Assembly: GCA_036852015.1 (NCBI GenBank)
Contig: JAANDG010000318.1
Span: 1-64,000 of the forward strand
Direction of reading: 5' to 3'
Length of the DNA stretch: 64,000 nt
DNA from: Pelodera strongyloides
Lineage: Eukaryota > Nematoda > Chromadorea > Rhabditida > Rhabditidae
Shown: positions 61,712-64,000 of the stretch, piece by piece
Layout of the letters: every line of letters starts with the position of its first letter
How positions within the stretch are numbered: position 1 is the first letter of the stretch
The notes under the pieces: model-generated
The model's input: only the letters and a program-made list of their open reading frames with translations
What the model was told of the DNA's origin: nothing
Databases searched by the model: none
Made by a program: the position numbers and the translations under genes

Positions 61712-63854
61712 CACCGAATGCAACTGGTTTCATTCTCATGGTCCCATGTTAATTACGTCTAATTACGATAATTAACTACCGTACACTTTTGTAAATGATA
61801 AGTGGGATCGACAGCTAGCCCTTCTCTGAATAGTGTCACTTGTACTGAGGGAGTGGCTCCTCCTTGGTTATCGCCTGTGACACAGTTGCGGTCGACTGCC
61901 CTGAATGTATTTTTTTTCATATAGAGTTTGAAACTCGGGCAATTTGCCTATGCAACGAGGCCGCTCCATAAAGGTCCTTAAAAGTCCCTAAAGGTCCCTA
62001 AAGATCCCTAAAGGTAATTAAAGGTCCCTCAGGTATTAAAGGGACAGGCCCATCAAAATAAACCTATATTTACGATACGTTCATAATGACTATCAAGTAT
62101 TTTTATTACAATATATACAAACTAAATTTCACATTTATTTGCCATGGAAAACTTTTTTCCAGTGCGCTCAACGCATATGTATACCATAAAACTGCAGATT
62201 TCAAAGCTATATATGCAAATTTTAATCGCATTATAATTTCACGATAAATTTGCATAGACGACAAGGATATTTGCGGCTTTACGGTATACATTTAAGCTGA
62301 GCGCATCGTAAAAAAGTTTTCCATGGCAAATAAATGTGAAATTTAGTTTGTATATATTATAATAAAAATGCTTGATAGTCATTATGTGTGAACGTATCGT
62401 AAAAATAGGTTTACTTTGATGGGCCTGTCCCTTTAATGTTGGTGCTCCATAAAGTCAAAAGTGGTCGCTACATTGCTTATACAACGGATCGAAAAGCGCC
62501 GGAATAAATAAATAAATAAACAAACAATGTGATTGAATGTTACGCTTTCCCGTCCGTTCAGAAACGATCTTTTTCTCAATCAGTTCAAACTTGCTCAAAG
62601 TATGGAACCGGAGATTTGAAAACCAACTTTCCGATAACCTCGCCCTTCTTGACGCTTCCACCGTAAAAGCTGAGCTTCAAGCTGGAGATGAGCACGTGAT
62701 AACCTGAGAAAACAAACCAAACTACAAACTTCAATGATAACATGAGAAACCAAACCAAACTACAAACTACAATGTTGATAAAAATCGATGGAACACTATA
62801 AAAGATGCAAATGAAACTCGTATGCTCAATCTTGTTAGTCAATTTTCTTTTTCTTTGTTTTATCTAATAAGGTCATTGTTACCAATACTTCGGTTCCGTT
62901 GTGCTCAGAAGACCGGAAAACCATATATCCCCTGGCAAAGCCTCGCCAGGAATCGTGTACAATGGAATGCAACGTGGGACTCGCAGCTGTCAAATCGACC
63001 TTGACGCTGAAGTACGAGTCGTCAAGGTACTCAAGGTAAAAGTTATACCTTGCCATTGTCCAACTCCTTCAATACGAGCGCCTTCATCGGCACAAGACTT
63101 GTCTTCGGCACCTGAAAGATATTGCTTTGTGAAAACATATTTTGAAGGATTCATGTAAGATCGTCAGTTTTGGAAAATAGTTTTTACAGGTGTTTCTACA
63201 TGTTGAATAAGCCGATTGACACTTTGTTCGCAGGCAAAATGTTGACTTTGGCTTAGAACTTTTACGATGATTCGACCTTTGCTGATAGTTCGAATGTTTA
63301 CAAATGTTTATAAATATTTGACAACCTCCAAAAGGTTTCCAGAAGAACATTTGTCCGTCGAATGGCGCGTGTACGGTGGAGTCGACTGAGCATCGCACGT
63401 CCACCGCTTCCACGATCTGACCGTCGGCTCTGCAAACTTATAGATTTGTATTTTTCATGGATCTGGTATTTAAAGTAGGAACAAAAAAATCGATAATAAT
63501 TCCGAATCGATAAAAGATGTGGGAAAGAACTCCGGCTACAAAACGAAAACAAACGCACAAGTTACTACAATCCAGAGACGTTTTCAACAATATTTACGTC
63601 GTTGCACAACACTGTGCTAAAATCTAAAAGTAACTACCGACGTTTATGAATACTATGAATAAGTGAAAAACATTCAAAGTTGGCCTTGCTAAAGTGTTAT
63701 AAATTTAAAATAATTCCGCAAAATTTTGTAAAGGCCGAAACAGCTTACCTCTCTCCCATGTAATTTCCACAACTTCCATCAGCATCAGGACATGGTCGGA
63801 GTTCATTTTCATCATTACCTCCGCAAACTGGGGCCATACAACCCAATGTGTTCA
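58592..63854 (-). CDS. Protein with two tandem LECT2-like (M23-related) domains, partial at both ends
   Basis: Exon blocks: 63854-63749, 63429-63326, 63111-63049, 62703-62591, 61900-61780, 61645-61573, 59779-59674, 59375-59279, 59069-59015, 58667-58592. Domain 1 has CGGNDENELRPCPDADGSCG, VEAVDVRCSVDSTVHAPFDG, CADEGARIEGVGQW, GYHVLISSLKLSFYGGSVKK, GEVIGKL and VTLFREGLAVDPTYHLQKC, aligning step by step with vertebrate LECT2. Domain 2 repeats the order: MCTGQICESNSK, GWDIECRLVED, LIYAPIDGE, CENDGIFIVGTGEWIGYEAR, QRIVQGEPIATRL. LECT2 is a secreted protein with an inactive M23 fold; in C. elegans LECT-2 is an extracellular cue in dendrite patterning. The His before the V-D-V/W-D-I motif is absent in both domains. 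The signal peptide exon lies outside the window, the last exon was not found, and the joins on either side of 61900-61780 are one base out of phase. Confidence 0.82.
59900..61205. repeat. 35-bp minisatellite, about 30 copies, in an intron of the LECT2-like gene
   Basis: The unit is GAGGGTGGAGTTGGTCAAGA followed by TACGTTTCAATATAT. It fills 59900-60296 and 60565-61205. Variants have CGTGTGG for GAGGGTGG, or lack the T of TTGGTC; they occur in runs, suggesting block amplification. The array begins beside a TTAA-type element end (TTAAAGCGATGTAACATCCG at 59787) immediately upstream of the acceptor at 59780. Confidence 0.95.
60297..60564. repeat. GC-rich insert of GCCAGCCGCGCAG-type repeats inside the minisatellite
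   Basis: About 270 bp of very GC-rich sequence interrupts the 35-bp array. It is built of degenerate GCCAACCGCGCAG/GGGTGCGC units with mirror symmetry around ACTACGCGGCTG at about 60424-60446. Ala/Arg/Pro-rich ORFs on both strands follow from composition. It has no coding evidence. Confidence 0.85.
61670..61710. repeat. (TC)n microsatellite
   Basis: A CT run of about 35 bases upstream (on the minus strand) of the exon at 61645-61573. Confidence 0.95.
61965..62035. repeat. Short tandem AAAGGTCCCT-type repeat beside a MITE
   Basis: Five to six degenerate 10-bp units of AAAGGTCCCT/AAAGTCCCTA precede the TTAA element. They resemble that element's own terminus (AAAGGGAC and complement), so may derive from its end. 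Confidence 0.75.
62036..62436. mobile_element. TTAA-flanked palindromic MITE (AAAGGGAC ends)
   Basis: TTAA at 62036-62039 and 62433-62436. The left arm AAAGGGACAGGCCCATCAAA is matched by TTTGATGGGCCTGTCCCTTT, and complementarity continues over almost the whole 401 bp (for example CATTTATTTGCCATGGAAAA in both arms). It lies in an intron of the LECT2-like gene. Confidence 0.9.
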
Positions 63855-64000
63855 CTGAATTTAGAATATGCAAAAGATTACGGTAAACAATTATTATGAT
63901 AGCATACTGTAATACTATTGTAATTCTGATACAGACTATTCAAACCATTGCTTGCAGGCTTACAGGCCCAACACAAACCCTACTAAAACTGCCGGCACTT

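Noticed and set aside
62835..63056. Minus-strand ORF (contains YLDDSYFSVKVDLTAA) within the LECT2-like gene
   Set aside because: The LECT2 alignment joins GQWQ (ending 63049) directly to GYHVLISS (starting 62703) with matching phase, placing this ORF in an intron. An alternative exon cannot be excluded.

Overview
The window is nuclear DNA of an animal, most likely a nematode. Genes are broken by many spliceosomal introns with TTTCAG-type acceptors. At least five genes have an acceptor-like TTTCAG or TTTAG within a few bases of the start ATG, as expected for spliced-leader trans-splicing. There is a short interstitial run of TTAGGC, the nematode telomere unit, and a secreted Cys-run protein of a style I associate with nematodes. 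The species cannot be resolved from the sequence alone.

Layout. 1-4290 is repeats: a foldback-element copy, a 423-bp tandem duplication, a 110-bp satellite-like array and GC-rich hairpins. 4292-6249 (+) holds the last four exons of an unrecognised gene, with a 17-copy 48-bp minisatellite in one intron. 8781-12492 (-) is a complete ten-exon CHK-domain (DUF1679/EcKinase) kinase-like gene. 14153-17009 (+) is a complete AP-2 sigma subunit gene, and 17753-21513 (+) a complete KRR1 gene (small-subunit processome). 22690-23542 (-) is a small secreted protein. 23543-29118 has no gene I can support. 29119-41465 (+) is a PARN-type DEDDh deadenylase in about 19 exons, and one of its introns contains a complete five-exon gene on the other strand (37738-39179, -) for a secreted protein with long runs of cysteine. 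47126-55613 (+) is a carnitine palmitoyltransferase 1 gene. 58592-63854 (-) is a partial gene with two tandem LECT2-like domains and a 35-bp minisatellite in an intron.

The genes are unrelated housekeeping or secreted functions (endocytosis, ribosome assembly, RNA trimming, fatty-acid import), not a pathway cluster. What unites the window is its load of small non-autonomous inverted-repeat elements. Several families end at TTAA, one has 8-bp target duplications, and others end at TA; many sit inside introns a few bases from splice sites. I saw no transposase gene. Gene models were assembled by eye from exon reading phase and splice consensus; where phases do not join, this is stated.
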